This document shows, piece by piece, positions 1-10,467 of a stretch of 64,000 nt of DNA. Below the pieces are notes generated by a model that was not told the DNA's origin, made no database searches, and was given only the letters and a program-made list of their open reading frames with translations. Position numbers and translations under genes: made by a program. The stretch lies in the NCBI GenBank assembly GCA_030849965.1, contig JAVDKL010000001.1, forward strand, positions 3,268,554-3,332,553, given 5' to 3'. Position 1 is the first letter of the stretch. The number at the start of each line of letters is the position of its first letter. Source of the stretch: Schauerella fraxinea. GTDB lineage: Bacteria > Pseudomonadota > Gammaproteobacteria > Burkholderiales > Burkholderiaceae_B.

Positions 1-265
1 TGGCCGGCATCACGAAGGTGTAGCCGTCGGCATCGGCACGTGCGGCTTGTTCCAGGCCGATATTGCTGCCGGCGCCGGCCTTGTTTTCGATGATGATCGG
101 CTGCTTGATGATCGGGCCCAGACGCTCGGCCATGGCACGCGCGAAAATGTCGGTCGCCTGTCCCGGCGGGAACGGCACGATCAGGCGGATGGGGCGGTCG
201 GGGTATTGTGCCAACGCAGCATTGCTGGCCACGGCCAAGCACAGGCCGAGAAGAAGACGTTTCAT
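1..265 (-). CDS. Bug-family tripartite tricarboxylate transporter substrate-binding protein (N-terminal part)
   Basis: The gene starts at an ATG at 265 and runs off the left edge, so only about 88 residues are visible. It opens with a Sec signal peptide ([18 protein letters not shown]) followed directly by [19 protein letters not shown], the usual start of the mature Bug/TctC fold, and then [11 protein letters not shown], the conserved ligand-loop motif of the family. Bug proteins are periplasmic receptors for small carboxylates, feeding TctAB-type transporters or acting as orphan sensors; they are greatly expanded in Bordetella and relatives. It is divergent from the aminotransferase, separated by 233 bp. 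The ligand cannot be told. Confidence 0.9.
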   Translation of the reverse strand, partial: MKRLLLGLCLAVASNAALAQYPDRPIRLIVPFPPGQATDIFARAMAERLGPIIKQPIIIENKAGAGSNIGLEQAARADADGYTFVMPA

Positions 266-498
266 AGCAAGGTCTCGAAAATATAAGCGCGGGCGATGCC
301 GGCGGAAAGCGATACAAGTGAGCGAAGACGGCATTGCAGGGGCCGCGAGTCAGGCCCCTGTCGACTCGTCTGACGCACCTTGTGGGCATGCCGCGAGCAT
401 TTTTGACGACGGGCGTCACGATAGCATCCCCGTGCGGTGCTAAATTGTGCGGTTACGCCACATCGGTGGTCTTACTCTTGCCGTTTCAGGAACTGCAC

Positions 499-1692
499 AT
501 GGCCTTGAATGATTACGATGTCTCGTCTTTGATGGACATCACCTCGCGTCCCGACCTCGTTTTCGTCAAGGGTCAGGGCTCCTGGCTCGAAGACAACAGC
601 GGCAAGCGATATCTGGATTTCATTCAGGGCTGGGCCGTGAACTGCCTGGGCCATAGCGCGCCCGAGATGAAGCAGGCCCTCGTCGCGCAAGCCGATAAGC
701 TCATGAACCCGTCGCCGGCGTTCTACAACGAGCCGTCCATCGCGCTGTCACTGCGTCTCACGCAGGCATCCTGCTTCGATCGTGTGTTCTTCGCCAACAG
801 CGGCGCCGAAGCCAACGAAGGCGCGATCAAGCTCGCGCGCAAATGGGGCCGGGTCAAGCGCAATGGCGCCTACAAGATCATCACGATGGATCACGGCTTT
901 CACGGCCGTACGCTCGCCACGATGTCGGCGTCGGGCAAACCGGGTTGGGGCACGATGTTCGCGCCGCAGGTGGACGGTTTCCCCAAGGCCAATCTGAACG
1001 ATCTGGCGTCCGTCGAGGCGTTGATCGACGATCAGACGGTCGCCATCATGCTCGAACCGGTGCAGGGCGAGGGCGGCGTCATTCCCGCCACCAAGGAATT
1101 CATGCAAGGCCTGCGCCGTCTGGCCGACACACACAAGCTGCTGTTGATTGTGGATGAAGTGCAGACGGGCATGGGCCGCTGCGGCACGATGTTCGCCTAT
1201 CAATTGTCGGACGTGGTGCCGGACATCATGACGCTGGGCAAGGGCATCGGCGGCGGTGTGCCGCTGGCTGCACTCTTGGCGCGCCAGGACGTGTGCGTGT
1301 TCTCGCATGGCGACCAGGGTGGCACGTACAACGGCAATCCGCTGTCCACGGCCGTGGGCGTAGCGGTGTTCGATGCGCTTGCGGCGCCGGGCTTCCTGGA
1401 CGGCGTCAAGGCACGTGCCCAGCAGTTGCAGAGGGGCCTGATGACCATTTCCGACAAACACGGCATGGGCGGCGAACGCGGTCATGGTCTCTTGCGTGCG
1501 TTGATCCTCGACCGCGACGACGGTCCCGCGATTGTGGAAGCGGCGCGCACCCGGGCGCCCGAAGGTCTGCTGCTGAATGCACCGCGTCCCAATCTGCTGC
1601 GCTTCATGCCGGCCCTGAACGTGACCGAGCAAGAAATGGCCACGATGCTCAGGCAGCTCGACGAGCTGATCGTGGCGGTTCGCAAGGGTTGA
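499..1692 (+). CDS. argD: acetylornithine/ornithine-type class III aminotransferase
   Basis: A 397-residue class III PLP-dependent aminotransferase. The pyridine-ring Asp lies in [15 protein letters not shown] and the Schiff-base lysine is Lys248 in [29 protein letters not shown] is the phosphate-binding segment. The open frame extends to 334, but the ATG at 499 is preferred because it follows a CAGGA ribosome site and begins the usual family N-terminus ([12 protein letters not shown]). Length fits acetylornithine aminotransferase, which makes N-acetylornithine in arginine synthesis. Other class III enzymes (4-aminobutyrate or succinylornithine aminotransferase) cannot be excluded from sequence alone. 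Its last codons are also the first unit of a tandem repeat array that continues past the stop. Confidence 0.8.
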   Translation: MALNDYDVSSLMDITSRPDLVFVKGQGSWLEDNSGKRYLDFIQGWAVNCLGHSAPEMKQALVAQADKLMNPSPAFYNEPSIALSLRLTQASCFDRVFFANSGAEANEGAIKLARKWGRVKRNGAYKIITMDHGFHGRTLATMSASGKPGWGTMFAPQVDGFPKANLNDLASVEALIDDQTVAIMLEPVQGEGGVIPATKEFMQGLRRLADTHKLLLIVDEVQTGMGRCGTMFAYQLSDVVPDIMTLGKGIGGGVPLAALLARQDVCVFSHGDQGGTYNGNPLSTAVGVAVFDALAAPGFLDGVKARAQQLQRGLMTISDKHGMGGERGHGLLRALILDRDDGPAIVEAARTRAPEGLLLNAPRPNLLRFMPALNVTEQEMATMLRQLDELIVAVRKG

Positions 1693-1869
1693 TGGTTGCG
1701 GTTCGCAAAGGCTAATGGTTGCGGGCCGCAACGGTTGATCGTAGCGGCCCGCAACGGCGCATGGTGGCAGCCCGCAACATCTAATCGTAGCGGCGAAACG
1801 GATAATCGTAGCGGCCAAACGGCTGATCGTAGCGGCGAAACGGCTGATCTCAGCGGTCCGCATGGGCGG
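1668..1869 (+). repeat. degenerate 21-24 bp tandem array running out of the argD 3' end
   Basis: About nine imperfect units of 21-24 bp, with core GATCGTAGCGGCNNGCAACGG. The first unit (1668-1690) is the last coding segment and stop of the aminotransferase. Units 2-5 keep the CGCAA core, and units 6-8 (1784-1846) are cleaner 21-bp copies with GCGGCGAAACGG. This looks like serial duplication of the end of the gene. No credible gene is seen in this part of the intergenic region. Confidence 0.75.
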
Positions 1870-2006
1870 ATCGGAGAGCACCGAATTTGCTTCATATCGT
1901 CAGTTAGCTAAGTGACGATGTGAGGCGGGCGCAGGCGCACGCACACGTCCTCGGCAAGGTCGGCGTCATTCGACACGACATGTCAGACGCAGATGCCGCC
2001 GACGCA

Positions 2007-2114
2007 GAAGCAGACGCCGAAGCAGAGGCAAACGCAGAACCAGAGGCAAACGCACAACCAGAGGCAAACGCTGAAGCAGAGGCAAACGCTGAAGCAGAAG
2101 CAAACGCCGCCGCA
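2007..2114 (+). repeat. 18-bp tandem array between convergent genes
   Basis: Six 18-bp units (2007, 2025, 2043, 2061, 2079, 2097) with consensus GAGGCAAACGCNGAAGCA and an inner 6-bp periodicity. The array is open in the plus frame, where it would encode an Ala/Glu/Asn-rich peptide, but there is no ribosome site, so a gene is not claimed. It lies just past the stop of the MFS gene and about 140 bp after the previous array. The rest of 1693-2136 shows nothing recognisable. Confidence 0.8.
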
Positions 2115-2136
2115 AACGCAAACGCCGTCGTCGACG

Positions 2137-3384
2137 TCAGGCCGGTCGCGCGACCGGCTCTTCGTCAGGATGCAGCGACTTGAGGTTGCGCAACTCGGGG
2201 AATAGCCACATCCAGATTCCCGCGATGGCAATCGTGCCCAGGCCGCCGATCACCACGGCCGGCGCGGCGCCCACGAGCGCTGCAACCACGCCCGATTCGA
2301 ACTCCCCCAATTGATTGGACGTGCCGATAAAAAGGGTGTTGACGGCGCTCACCCGCCCAAGCATCTCGTCGGGCGTGTTGAGCTGCACCAGCGAAGAGCG
2401 CACCACGACGCTGATGGCGTCGGCGGCCCCCAGCACCACCAGGGCCGCGACCGAGATCGGAATCGACGTGGAGATGCCGAACACGACCGTCGCCAGGCCG
2501 AACATTCCAATTGCCGCAAACAGCTTGTGACCGATATTGCCCTCCAGCCCACCGCTACGCGCCAGCGCTAACGACATCAGTACCGCACCACACGCCGGTG
2601 CGGCGCGCAGGAAACCCAGCGCCCACGGGCCGGCATGCAGGATGTCCTTGGCGAACACGGGCAGCAATGCCGTGGCGCCGCCCAACAGCACCGCAAACAG
2701 ATCCAGCGAGAGCGTGCCCAGCAGAATGCGGCGGCGCGCGATAAATGACAAGCCGGCAAAAATGGTGCGCCACGTTGTGGGCGCGCGCTTGGCAGGCGTG
2801 CGCCGGATGGGCAGCGACACAATCGCCGCCAAGGCCGTCAGGTGCATGGCCGCGGCCGCCAGGTAAATGCCGCCCGCGCCAAAGCCATAGCCGATCCCCC
2901 CCAACGCCGGCCCGGCGATTTGCGCCACTTGGTTGCTCGATGCCGCCAAGGCCGTCGCGCGCGGAATCCATTCGCGCGTGACGACTGCAGGAATGAGGGT
3001 AGAGAGTGTGGGGGCCTCGAAGGCGCGCGCGGCGCTCAACGCGATGATGGTGACGTACACCAGCAGCTTGTCGGCGTGCCCGGTAAGCGAGGCCACGGCT
3101 AGAACGGTGGTGGCGATGGCTTCGAGCGCCAGGCAGCAGGCCACGATCTTGCGCCGATCGAACTTGTCGGCCGCATGACCCACGACCAAGGTCAGAATCA
3201 CCATGGGTGCAAACTGCGCCAGGCCGATCATGCCGAGATCGAATGCGCTGCCGGTCATGTCGTACACCTGCCAACCTACGGCCACCGACACGATTTGGAA
3301 GGCCAGCGACGAGGCAAAGCGCGCGACGAGGAAACGCGCGAACGCCGGGTGCGCGGCAAGCAGAGTAGGGGCAGCAGGAGGCAT
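2137..3384 (-). CDS. MFS transporter, EntS/DHA3-like
   Basis: A 415-residue inner-membrane protein with the hydrophobicity pattern of twelve membrane spans. The MFS motif A loop between TM2 and TM3 reads GHAADKFDRRKIV, and the start (FARFLVARFASSLAFQIVSVAVGWQVYDMTG, written here in two parts: FARFLVARFASSLAFQ then VAVGWQVYDMTGS) is typical of the MFS_3/EntS group. Such proteins export siderophores, macrolides or other small molecules by proton antiport; the substrate is unknown. It follows the carboxylase operon by 116 bp on the same strand. That gap holds a GCGGCC/GGCCGC hairpin at 3438-3454 with no T-run, so a weak terminator at best. Confidence 0.85.
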   Translation of the reverse strand: MPPAAPTLLAAHPAFARFLVARFASSLAFQIVSVAVGWQVYDMTGSAFDLGMIGLAQFAPMVILTLVVGHAADKFDRRKIVACCLALEAIATTVLAVASLTGHADKLLVYVTIIALSAARAFEAPTLSTLIPAVVTREWIPRATALAASSNQVAQIAGPALGGIGYGFGAGGIYLAAAAMHLTALAAIVSLPIRRTPAKRAPTTWRTIFAGLSFIARRRILLGTLSLDLFAVLLGGATALLPVFAKDILHAGPWALGFLRAAPACGAVLMSLALARSGGLEGNIGHKLFAAIGMFGLATVVFGISTSIPISVAALVVLGAADAISVVVRSSLVQLNTPDEMLGRVSAVNTLFIGTSNQLGEFESGVVAALVGAAPAVVIGGLGTIAIAGIWMWLFPELRNLKSLHPDEEPVARPA

Positions 3385-3500
3385 CGGCGGATCGTACCTG
3401 GGGCGGGCTTACGACCGCTTGAAGCGCCGCACACAACGCGGCCGCGAAGGCCGCTACGTTACGCCGCTTGCGACCCGCCCACAAGCACCCCGACTGTTGC

Positions 3501-5636
3501 TCAAGCCGTTGCTTTCGCCTCGATCGCCAACAGCACGGCGCCATCGGTAACCTGATCGCCAATACCGAAGAACACCTCGCCCACCTGGCCCGCTTCGGGC
3601 GCAGTGATCGTGTGCTCCATCTTCATGGCTTCCATGACCAGCAACGCCTGCCCGCGTTCGACGGTGTCACCCGCGGCCACATGCACGGCAATGATCTTGC
3701 CCGGCATGGGGGCCGTGAGACTGCCGGCATGATCGCCTGCATCGTCGTCGGCGTGCGCGAGCGGATCGCGCCATGTGAGCGCAGTGGTATTGCCCTCGCG
3801 GAACACCACCACGCGCTCGCCTTGCCAGATCACGGTGCCGTGCACGCGCCGATCCGGCAAATGCGCTTGTACCGTCATGCTGCGCGGATCGGCCGCATCG
3901 GGCGCGGGCTCGGTGGTGAACGTGACCGCGACCGCGCCGTCGTTGGCGCCGCCTTCCTCACTGTCGTCCGCGCCGATGCGCCACTGCCCGTGGTGACGAG
4001 TGGCGGTGACCGTGCTGGGATGCTCACGATCCACGAACGTAAAGCTGCGGCGATATGCCGACTGGCCGCGCCAGCCGTCGCTTGCGCCCCACGGATCGGC
4101 CCAGGCGCCGCGTTGTGGCGTTGGAGAGGCCGCGCCGGTGGCGGCATGACCACCCGCATGTACGGCCGCGCCCGAGGGCGCCGCCGCAGCACCGTCGCGC
4201 AAGGGTGCGGCAATTTGGCTGATGGCGGCCAGCAGCAGATCGTCCTGGCCGGTGGCTACCGCGCCGGCCTCGGGCAGCAGGGTGGCCCGGCGGCGTTCGA
4301 TCAGCCCGGTATCGAGGTCGGCGGCGGCAAACGCCTCGTCGCGCATCAGGCGCAGCAAGAATGCGGCGTTGGTCTGCACACCCACGACTTGGGTGGCGGC
4401 GAGTGCCTGGATCATGCGCTGGCGCGCCTGATCGCGGTCGGCGCCAGCCACGATGATCTTGGCGATCATGGGGTCGTAAAAGGGCGAAATGGTATCGCCT
4501 TGGCGCACCCCGCCGTCCACGCGCAACTCGCCCAGGGCAAAGGCGGTGTGCGGCGGCAAGGCCAGGTGGGCAAGCGTACCGATCGAAGGCAGGAAGCCGT
4601 TGTCGGGGCTTTCCGCATACAGCCGCGCTTCGATGGCGTGGCCATGGATGTGCAGCATGTCTTGCGTGGCGGGCAGGGGCTCGCCCGCGGCCACGCGCAA
4701 CTGCCATTCGACCAGATCGGTGCCGGTGATGAACTCGGTGACCGGATGCTCGACCTGCAGTCGCGTGTTCATTTCCATGAAGTAGAACCGGCCATCGGGC
4801 TCGACGATGAATTCCACCGTGCCCGCACCCACGTAGTTGACCGCGCGTGCGGCGGCCACGGCGGCATCGCCCATGGCCTTGCGGCGTTCAGGCGTCATGC
4901 CGGGGGCGGGCGCCTCTTCGATCACCTTCTGGTGGCGCCGCTGTACCGAGCAATCGCGTTCGAACAAATGCACGCAGTTGCCATGCGTATCGGCAAACAC
5001 CTGGATTTCGATATGACGCGGCTTCTGCAAATAACGTTCGATCAGTACGCGATCGTCGCCAAAGCTGGTCAGCGCCTCGCGTTTGCACGACGTGAGCGCA
5101 TCGGCGAATGCCGCCGTGGTTTCCACCACGCGCATGCCTTTGCCGCCGCCGCCCGCACTTGCTTTGATGAGCACGGGGTAGCCGATGCGATCGGCTTCAC
5201 GATGCAAGAGCGCGGGGTCCTGGTCGTCGCCGTGATAGCCGGGCACCAATGGCACGCCGGCTTTTTCCATCAGCGATTTGGCTGCCGATTTGCTGCCCAT
5301 GGCTGCGATGGCTGAGGGGGGCGGCCCTACGAAGATCAGGCCAGCATCTGCCACGCTTTGCGCGAAGGCTTCGTTTTCCGACAGGAACCCGTAGCCGGGA
5401 TGGATCGCGTCGGCACCCGCCGCGCGCGCGGCCGCCAGCACGACATCACCGCGCAAATAACTTTGTCGCGGCTCGGAACCGCCGATATGAATCGCGGTGT
5501 CGCAGGCCGCGACGTGGCGCGAATCGGCATCCGCATCCGAATACACGGCGACGGTGCGCAGGCCCATGCGACGCGCGGTGGCGGCGACGCGGCAGGCGAT
5601 TTCGCCGCGGTTGGCAATCAATATGGTCGAAAACAC
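3501..5636 (-). CDS. liuD: 3-methylcrotonyl-CoA carboxylase alpha subunit (biotin carboxylase + biotin carrier)
   Basis: Residues 1-450 are a biotin carboxylase: N-terminal ILIANRGEIACR, ATP-grasp loop ASAGGGGKGMR and EMNTRLQVEHPVTE. After a linker and a BT-type beta domain, the last 70 residues are a biotinyl domain with the biotin-accepting lysine in VMEAMKMEH. With the beta subunit it carboxylates 3-methylcrotonyl-CoA in leucine breakdown; acetyl- or propionyl-CoA carboxylases have similar subunits, but the adjoining isovaleryl-CoA dehydrogenase and LiuR favour the leucine role. I chose a GTG start at 5636 (711 residues): it has GAGGAGA 5 bp upstream, and the frame upstream of it overlaps the preceding gene. 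Confidence 0.9.
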   Translation of the reverse strand: MFSTILIANRGEIACRVAATARRMGLRTVAVYSDADADSRHVAACDTAIHIGGSEPRQSYLRGDVVLAAARAAGADAIHPGYGFLSENEAFAQSVADAGLIFVGPPPSAIAAMGSKSAAKSLMEKAGVPLVPGYHGDDQDPALLHREADRIGYPVLIKASAGGGGKGMRVVETTAAFADALTSCKREALTSFGDDRVLIERYLQKPRHIEIQVFADTHGNCVHLFERDCSVQRRHQKVIEEAPAPGMTPERRKAMGDAAVAAARAVNYVGAGTVEFIVEPDGRFYFMEMNTRLQVEHPVTEFITGTDLVEWQLRVAAGEPLPATQDMLHIHGHAIEARLYAESPDNGFLPSIGTLAHLALPPHTAFALGELRVDGGVRQGDTISPFYDPMIAKIIVAGADRDQARQRMIQALAATQVVGVQTNAAFLLRLMRDEAFAAADLDTGLIERRRATLLPEAGAVATGQDDLLLAAISQIAAPLRDGAAAAPSGAAVHAGGHAATGAASPTPQRGAWADPWGASDGWRGQSAYRRSFTFVDREHPSTVTATRHHGQWRIGADDSEEGGANDGAVAVTFTTEPAPDAADPRSMTVQAHLPDRRVHGTVIWQGERVVVFREGNTTALTWRDPLAHADDDAGDHAGSLTAPMPGKIIAVHVAAGDTVERGQALLVMEAMKMEHTITAPEAGQVGEVFFGIGDQVTDGAVLLAIEAKATA

Positions 5637-5664
5637 AGTGTCTCCTCTCGAACCGGTTGCCCGA

Positions 5665-7275
5665 TCACATACGGAACACGCCGAAGCGTGTATCGCCAAT
5701 AGGCGCGTTCAGGGCAGCGGACAATCCCAGGGCCAGCACGCGGCGGGTATCGGCCGGCGCGATGATGCCGTCGTCCCACAGTCGTGCGGTGGCGTAATAG
5801 GGATGACCCTCGCGTTCGTATTGTTCGCGGATGGGCGTTTTGAATGCCTGTTCGTCTTCGTCGGACCACGTTTGCCCGCGGGCTTGCAGACCGTCGCGGC
5901 GCACGGTGGCCAGCACGCTGGCCGCCTGTTCGCCGCCCATCACGGAGATGCGTGCGTTGGGCCACATGAACAGCATGCGCGGCGAATAGGCGCGGCCGCA
6001 CATGCCGTAGTTGCCGGCGCCGAAAGAGCCGCCGATGATGATCGTGAACTTGGGCACGGCGGCCGTGGCGACGGCGGTAACCATCTTGGCGCCGTGGCGC
6101 GCGATGCCCTCGTTTTCGTATTTGCGTCCCACCATGAAGCCGGTGATGTTCTGCAGGAACACCAGGGGAATCTTGCGCTGGGCGCACAACTCGATGAAGT
6201 GCGCGCCTTTCTGTGCCGACTCGGAAAACAGGATGCCGTTGTTGGCGACGATGCCTACCGGCATGCCGTGGATGTGCGCAAAGCCCGTGACGAGCGTGGT
6301 GCCGAAGCGGGCTTTGAATTCGTCGAAATCCGAGCCGTCGACGATGCGTGCAATCACTTCGCGCACGTCGTAAGGCTTGCGGGTATCGGCGGGGATGATG
6401 CCGTTGAGCTCGGCCGGATCGTAGTGCGGCTCGCGCGGCGCCACGCAGGCCATGCCGTGATCGGGCTTCGCGCGGTTCAGGCGCGCGATCGATTGCCGGG
6501 CCAGCCGCAACGCATGCGTATCGTTGGCAGCGAGATGATCGACCACGCCGGACAGGCGCGTGTGCACATCGCCGCCGCCCAGATCTTCGGCGGTGACTTC
6601 TTCGCCGGTGGCTGCCTTGACGAGCGGCGGGCCGCCCAGAAAGATGGTGCCCTGGTTGCGCACGATGATCGATTCATCGCTCATGGCCGGCACATAGGCG
6701 CCGCCCGCTGTGCAAGAACCCATCACCACGGCGATCTGTGCGATGCCTTGCGATGACATCACCGCCTGGTTGTAGAAGATCCGGCCGAAGTGATCGCGAT
6801 CGGGAAAGACCTCATCCTGCTGCGGCAGGTTGGCACCGCCCGAGTCGACCAGATAAATGCAGGGCAGCCGGTTTTCAAGCGCGATTTCCTGCGCCCGCAG
6901 ATGCTTTTTGACCGTGAGCGGATAGTACGTACCGCCCTTGACCGTTGCGTCGTTGCAGACGATCACGCATTCGACGCCGGCCACGCGGCCGATGCCCGTA
7001 ATGAGACCCGCGCCGGGCGCGGCACCCTCGTACATGTCTTGCGCGGCGAGTGGCGAGAACTCGAGAAAGGGCGTGCCCGGATCGAGCAACTGCTCGACGC
7101 GGTCGCGCGGCAGCAACTTGCCGCGTGCGAGGTGCTTGTCGCGTGCCGCCTGGCCACCGCCTTGCGCGGTACGCACGATGTGCTGCGCCAGGTCGTCCAG
7201 TTGTGCTTGCATGGCTTGCGCGTTATCGGCGAAGCCTTGCGAGCGCGCGTTGATGCGGGTCTCGATAATGGGCAT
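5665..7275 (-). CDS. liuB: 3-methylcrotonyl-CoA carboxylase beta subunit (carboxyltransferase)
   Basis: A 536-residue carboxyltransferase of the crotonase superfamily. It has the N-terminal acyl-CoA site ([33 protein letters not shown]) and the C-terminal carboxybiotin site ([29 protein letters not shown]). The pattern [11 protein letters not shown] and the length match methylcrotonyl-CoA carboxylase rather than propionyl-CoA carboxylase. It transfers the carboxyl from the biotin of the alpha subunit to 3-methylcrotonyl-CoA, giving 3-methylglutaconyl-CoA. It sits 28 bp upstream of the alpha-subunit gene and 10 bp downstream of the thiolase gene, so these are almost certainly co-transcribed. 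Confidence 0.92.
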   Translation of the reverse strand: MPIIETRINARSQGFADNAQAMQAQLDDLAQHIVRTAQGGGQAARDKHLARGKLLPRDRVEQLLDPGTPFLEFSPLAAQDMYEGAAPGAGLITGIGRVAGVECVIVCNDATVKGGTYYPLTVKKHLRAQEIALENRLPCIYLVDSGGANLPQQDEVFPDRDHFGRIFYNQAVMSSQGIAQIAVVMGSCTAGGAYVPAMSDESIIVRNQGTIFLGGPPLVKAATGEEVTAEDLGGGDVHTRLSGVVDHLAANDTHALRLARQSIARLNRAKPDHGMACVAPREPHYDPAELNGIIPADTRKPYDVREVIARIVDGSDFDEFKARFGTTLVTGFAHIHGMPVGIVANNGILFSESAQKGAHFIELCAQRKIPLVFLQNITGFMVGRKYENEGIARHGAKMVTAVATAAVPKFTIIIGGSFGAGNYGMCGRAYSPRMLFMWPNARISVMGGEQAASVLATVRRDGLQARGQTWSDEDEQAFKTPIREQYEREGHPYYATARLWDDGIIAPADTRRVLALGLSAALNAPIGDTRFGVFRM

Positions 7276-7285
7276 GGGATCGGCC

Positions 7286-8467
7286 TCAGATCATTTCGAC
7301 GGCCATCGCCACGGCTTCGCCGCCGCCGATGCACAACGTGGCGATGCCCTTCTTGCCGCCAGACTTGCGCAGCGCGCCGATCAAGGTGGTCATCAAGCGC
7401 GCGCCCGAGGCACCGATGGGATGGCCCAGGGCGGTCGAGCCGCCGTGCACATTGACCTTCTCATGCGGCAGGTTGAAGTCTTTCATGGCGGCCATCGTCA
7501 CCACGGCAAAGGCTTCGTTGATCTCGTACAGATCGACATCTTCGGCGCGCCAGCCGGTCTTGGTGAACAGCGTCTTCATCGCACCGATGGGCGCCGTCGT
7601 GAACCAGCCGGGTTCTTGCGAATGCTGGCTGTGGCCGACGATGCGCGCAAGCGGCGTCACGCCTAATTTCTTGGCAGTGGATTCGCGCATCAGCACCATG
7701 GCGGCGGCGCCGTCGGAAATCGACGCCGAGGTTGCTGCAGTGACGGTGCCGTCCTTCTTGAACGCGGGCTTGAGCGTCGGCACTTTTTCGGGCATTGCCT
7801 TGGTGGGCGTTTCGTCCTTGTCGATCACGGTGTCGCCTTTGCGGCCAGCCACGGTAACGGGAGCGATTTCCCACGCGAAGCTGCCATCGTCGCTGGCGGC
7901 GCGCGCGCGCTTCAAGGATTCGAGTGCGAAGTTGTCCTGTTCTTCACGGGTGAAGCTGTATTTCGAGGCGCAGTCTTCCGCGAAGACGCCCATGGCTTTG
8001 CCTTTGTCGTACGCGTCTTCCAGGCCATCCAGCGCCATGTGGTCATATACCGTGCTGTGGCCATAGCGGTAACCCTGACGGCCGCGCAGCAGCAGATACG
8101 GGGCATTGCTCATGCTCTCCTGGCCGCCGGCCACGACCACCTCGCTGGTGCCTGCCATGATCATGTCATGACCGAACATCGCGGCCTTCAGGCCCGAACC
8201 GCACACTTTGTGGATGGTGGTGCACGCCACGCCCAGCGGCAGGCCCGCGCCCAAAGCTGCTTGGCGGGCAGGTGCCTGGCCTTGGCCAGCCTGCAGCACG
8301 TTGCCCATGATGACTTCCTGCACCTGCTCGGGCTTCAAGCCTGCGCGCTCGACGGCGGCCTTGATCGCGATGGCGCCGAGCTCGTGCGCGGCCAGCCCCG
8401 ACAAGTTGCCGAGCATGGCGCCGATAGGCGTGCGGGCAACGGAAACGATGACGACGGGATCGGACAT
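7286..8467 (-). CDS. acetyl-CoA C-acetyltransferase (thiolase)
   Basis: A 393-residue thiolase. The nucleophilic cysteine is Cys89 ([10 protein letters not shown]), the conserved His is His349 ([10 protein letters not shown]) and the second catalytic Cys is Cys379 ([10 protein letters not shown]). The length and motifs match biosynthetic-type acetoacetyl-CoA thiolase, which splits acetoacetyl-CoA to two acetyl-CoA or runs in reverse. In this cluster it would finish leucine/isovalerate breakdown after HMG-CoA cleavage and acetoacetate activation. A GGAG site lies 7 bp before the ATG. The gene lies 10 bp upstream of the carboxyltransferase gene. Confidence 0.9.
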   Translation of the reverse strand: MSDPVVIVSVARTPIGAMLGNLSGLAAHELGAIAIKAAVERAGLKPEQVQEVIMGNVLQAGQGQAPARQAALGAGLPLGVACTTIHKVCGSGLKAAMFGHDMIMAGTSEVVVAGGQESMSNAPYLLLRGRQGYRYGHSTVYDHMALDGLEDAYDKGKAMGVFAEDCASKYSFTREEQDNFALESLKRARAASDDGSFAWEIAPVTVAGRKGDTVIDKDETPTKAMPEKVPTLKPAFKKDGTVTAATSASISDGAAAMVLMRESTAKKLGVTPLARIVGHSQHSQEPGWFTTAPIGAMKTLFTKTGWRAEDVDLYEINEAFAVVTMAAMKDFNLPHEKVNVHGGSTALGHPIGASGARLMTTLIGALRKSGGKKGIATLCIGGGEAVAMAVEMI

Positions 8468-8742
8468 GGTGACACTCCTGAATCGATAGAATGAAGATTG
8501 AATGTACGGCGAACCCGGGCAGGACCCTTAGGGGGCGGTGCCCGGCTTCAAAAAATAAGACCAGTGCCTAAGTAGAAAGAACAGGGTCGGCAAAAAAGCG
8601 GTCGGTGTTGCGGCGAGGCAGAACGTGAAGTAAGCGTCGATAGGCGAATAAGACCCAAGGCTCTGCGCCACTGGCGCATTGTGGTGCGCCACATTCTGCC
8701 CAACCGCCTGCCCCCGTCGCAACGCCTCGCCGGTTCCGGCCT
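8468..8742. other. intergenic stretch between thiolase and isovaleryl-CoA dehydrogenase
   Basis: This 275-bp gap has no credible gene. It holds an inverted repeat TGGCGCA/TGCGCCA (8672-8691, 6-nt loop) without a T-run. It probably contains the promoter or processing region of the thiolase-carboxylase genes, but I see no LiuR-like palindrome in it. Confidence 0.5.
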
Positions 8743-9921
8743 TCAGGCGGTTTCGTTAAAGAGCTCGCGGCCGATCAGCATGCGGCGGATTTCGCTGGTG
8801 CCGGCGCCGATTTCATACAGCTTGGCGTCGCGCCACAGACGGCCCGTGGGGTAGTCGTTGATGTAGCCGTTGCCACCCAGCAGTTGAATGCCTTCGCCCG
8901 CCATCCAGGTGGCTTTTTCGGCGCAGTACAAGATCAACGCCGCGCAATCCTTGCGCACTTCACGCGCGTGACCGGCGCCCAGCTTGTCGAGTTGTTTGCC
9001 GACCGCGTAGCAGAACGCGCGGCTGGCTTGCATGGTGGTGTAGAGGTCGGCCATCTTGCCCTGAATGAGCTGGAATTCGCCGATGGCTTGGCCGAATTGC
9101 TTGCGCTCATGCACGTACGGCACGGCCACATCCATCACGGCTTGCATGATGCCCAGGGGGCCGCCGGCGAGCACGGCGCGCTCATAGTCGAGACCGCTCA
9201 TCAGCACCTTGACGCCGCCGTTGACCTGGCCGAGAACGTTTTCTTCGGGCACTTCGCAGTCCTGGAAGACGAGCTCACCGGTATGGCTGCCGCGCATGCC
9301 CAGTTTGTCGAGCTTTTGCGCCACCGAAAAACCGGCAAACGATTTTTCGACGATGAATGCCGTGATGCCGCGCTGGTGGGCCTGTACGTCGGTCTTGGCG
9401 TACACCACGAGCGTATCGGCATCGGGGCCGTTGGTGATCCACATCTTGGTGCCGTTGAGCACGTAGCGGTCGCCCTTTTTATCGGCGCGCAACTTCATGC
9501 TCACCACGTCAGAACCCGCGCCCGGTTCGCTCATCGCCAGTGCGCCGATGTGATCGCCCGAGATCAACTTGGGCAGATACTTTTCCTTCTGCGCCGTCGT
9601 GCCGTTGCGGTTGATCTGATTGACGCACAGGTTCGAATGCGCGCCGTAGGACAAGGCCACCGAGGCACTCGCGCGCGACAGTTCTTCCATCACGATCATA
9701 TGGGCGAGGTAGCCCATATTGGTGCCGCCGTATTCCTCGCTGGCAGTCATGCCCAGCACACCCAGGTCGCCGAACTTCTTCCACAGATCCATCGGGAATT
9801 GATCGGTACGATCGAGTTCCTGTGCACGCGGCGCGACTTCGGCTTGCGCGAAATCCTGTACGGCGCGGCGCAGCATATCGAGGTCTTCGCCCAGATCGAA
9901 ATTCAGACCGGGAATGTCCAT
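8743..9921 (-). CDS. liuA: isovaleryl-CoA dehydrogenase
   Basis: A 392-residue FAD-dependent acyl-CoA dehydrogenase. It carries both family signatures ([14 protein letters not shown] and the C-terminal [13 protein letters not shown]). The run [15 protein letters not shown] is characteristic of isovaleryl-CoA dehydrogenases, and the catalytic base is expected at Glu247 in [14 protein letters not shown], the helix-G position used by this subfamily. It oxidises isovaleryl-CoA to 3-methylcrotonyl-CoA, passing electrons to ETF. The ATG at 9921 is preceded by GGAG; the open frame extends upstream, but without family similarity. It is downstream of liuR on the same strand, 149 bp away. Confidence 0.92.
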   Translation of the reverse strand: MDIPGLNFDLGEDLDMLRRAVQDFAQAEVAPRAQELDRTDQFPMDLWKKFGDLGVLGMTASEEYGGTNMGYLAHMIVMEELSRASASVALSYGAHSNLCVNQINRNGTTAQKEKYLPKLISGDHIGALAMSEPGAGSDVVSMKLRADKKGDRYVLNGTKMWITNGPDADTLVVYAKTDVQAHQRGITAFIVEKSFAGFSVAQKLDKLGMRGSHTGELVFQDCEVPEENVLGQVNGGVKVLMSGLDYERAVLAGGPLGIMQAVMDVAVPYVHERKQFGQAIGEFQLIQGKMADLYTTMQASRAFCYAVGKQLDKLGAGHAREVRKDCAALILYCAEKATWMAGEGIQLLGGNGYINDYPTGRLWRDAKLYEIGAGTSEIRRMLIGRELFNETA

Positions 9922-10070
9922 GCTTGTCTCCTGATGTGGTGCTTTGCTTTTCGTTATTCGGGGCGTAGGCCTTGAGATGCCGTCGGCATTCTCAACGCGC
10001 TGGTGTCTTTTTCCATTCTTGCTGGCCCGTTCGGCGGGGCCTCGTCTCAAACCCTTGATCTTGCACGGTC

Positions 10071-10460
10071 TTATATCGACCGTTGCAACTGCTGCAGCAG
10101 CACCTCGCACTGGCGCTCCTGGACCTCGATCTCACCCAGCGCGTCGTCGATATCGCGACGCTGCTGCGCCAGCGTTTCGCGATGCTGGTGCAACACACTC
10201 AGGTACTGACGCAACTGCGGCTCGGTATCGCCCGGCCCGTCATACATATCGATCAGCGTGCGAATCTCGGACAACTGTAAACCCAGCCGCTTGCCTCGCA
10301 GCGCCAGCTTCAGGCGAGTGCGGTCACGGGTAGCGTAGACACGGTTGCGACCATCGCGAGTAGGGCTGACGATGCCCTGATCCTCATAAAACCGGATCGT
10401 TCGGGGCGTGACGTCGAACTCGCGGGCGAGGTCGGAAATGGTCCAGTTTTTGGCAGGCAT
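10071..10460 (-). CDS. liuR: MerR-family regulator of leucine/isovalerate catabolism
   Basis: A 129-residue MerR-type protein: N-terminal winged helix-turn-helix ([24 protein letters not shown]), then the wing ([11 protein letters not shown]) and a C-terminal coiled-coil dimer helix (about residues 85-125, Gln/Leu-rich). There is no conserved Cys set, so it is not a metal sensor. Its position at the head of the isovaleryl-CoA dehydrogenase cluster and the palindrome in front of it identify it as LiuR, which in other proteobacteria controls branched-chain amino acid degradation. It is divergent from a metallo-hydrolase gene. Confidence 0.85.
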   Translation of the reverse strand: MPAKNWTISDLAREFDVTPRTIRFYEDQGIVSPTRDGRNRVYATRDRTRLKLALRGKRLGLQLSEIRTLIDMYDGPGDTEPQLRQYLSVLHQHRETLAQQRRDIDDALGEIEVQERQCEVLLQQLQRSI

Positions 10461-10467
10461 GCGGTGA

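Noticed and set aside
1980-2183. A short acidic Ala/Glu/Asn-repeat protein over the 18-bp array
   Set aside because: No ribosome site, overlaps the end of the MFS gene, and the open frame follows simply from a period divisible by three.
3468-5315. A 615-residue plus-strand open frame opposite the carboxylase alpha subunit
   Set aside because: It lies antisense to a clear biotin carboxylase, has no family features and is His/Arg/Gly-rich, as expected of a shadow frame in GC-rich DNA.
8528-8722. A 64-residue minus-strand frame in the thiolase/dehydrogenase gap
   Set aside because: No ribosome site, no family, and an atypical composition compared with neighbours.
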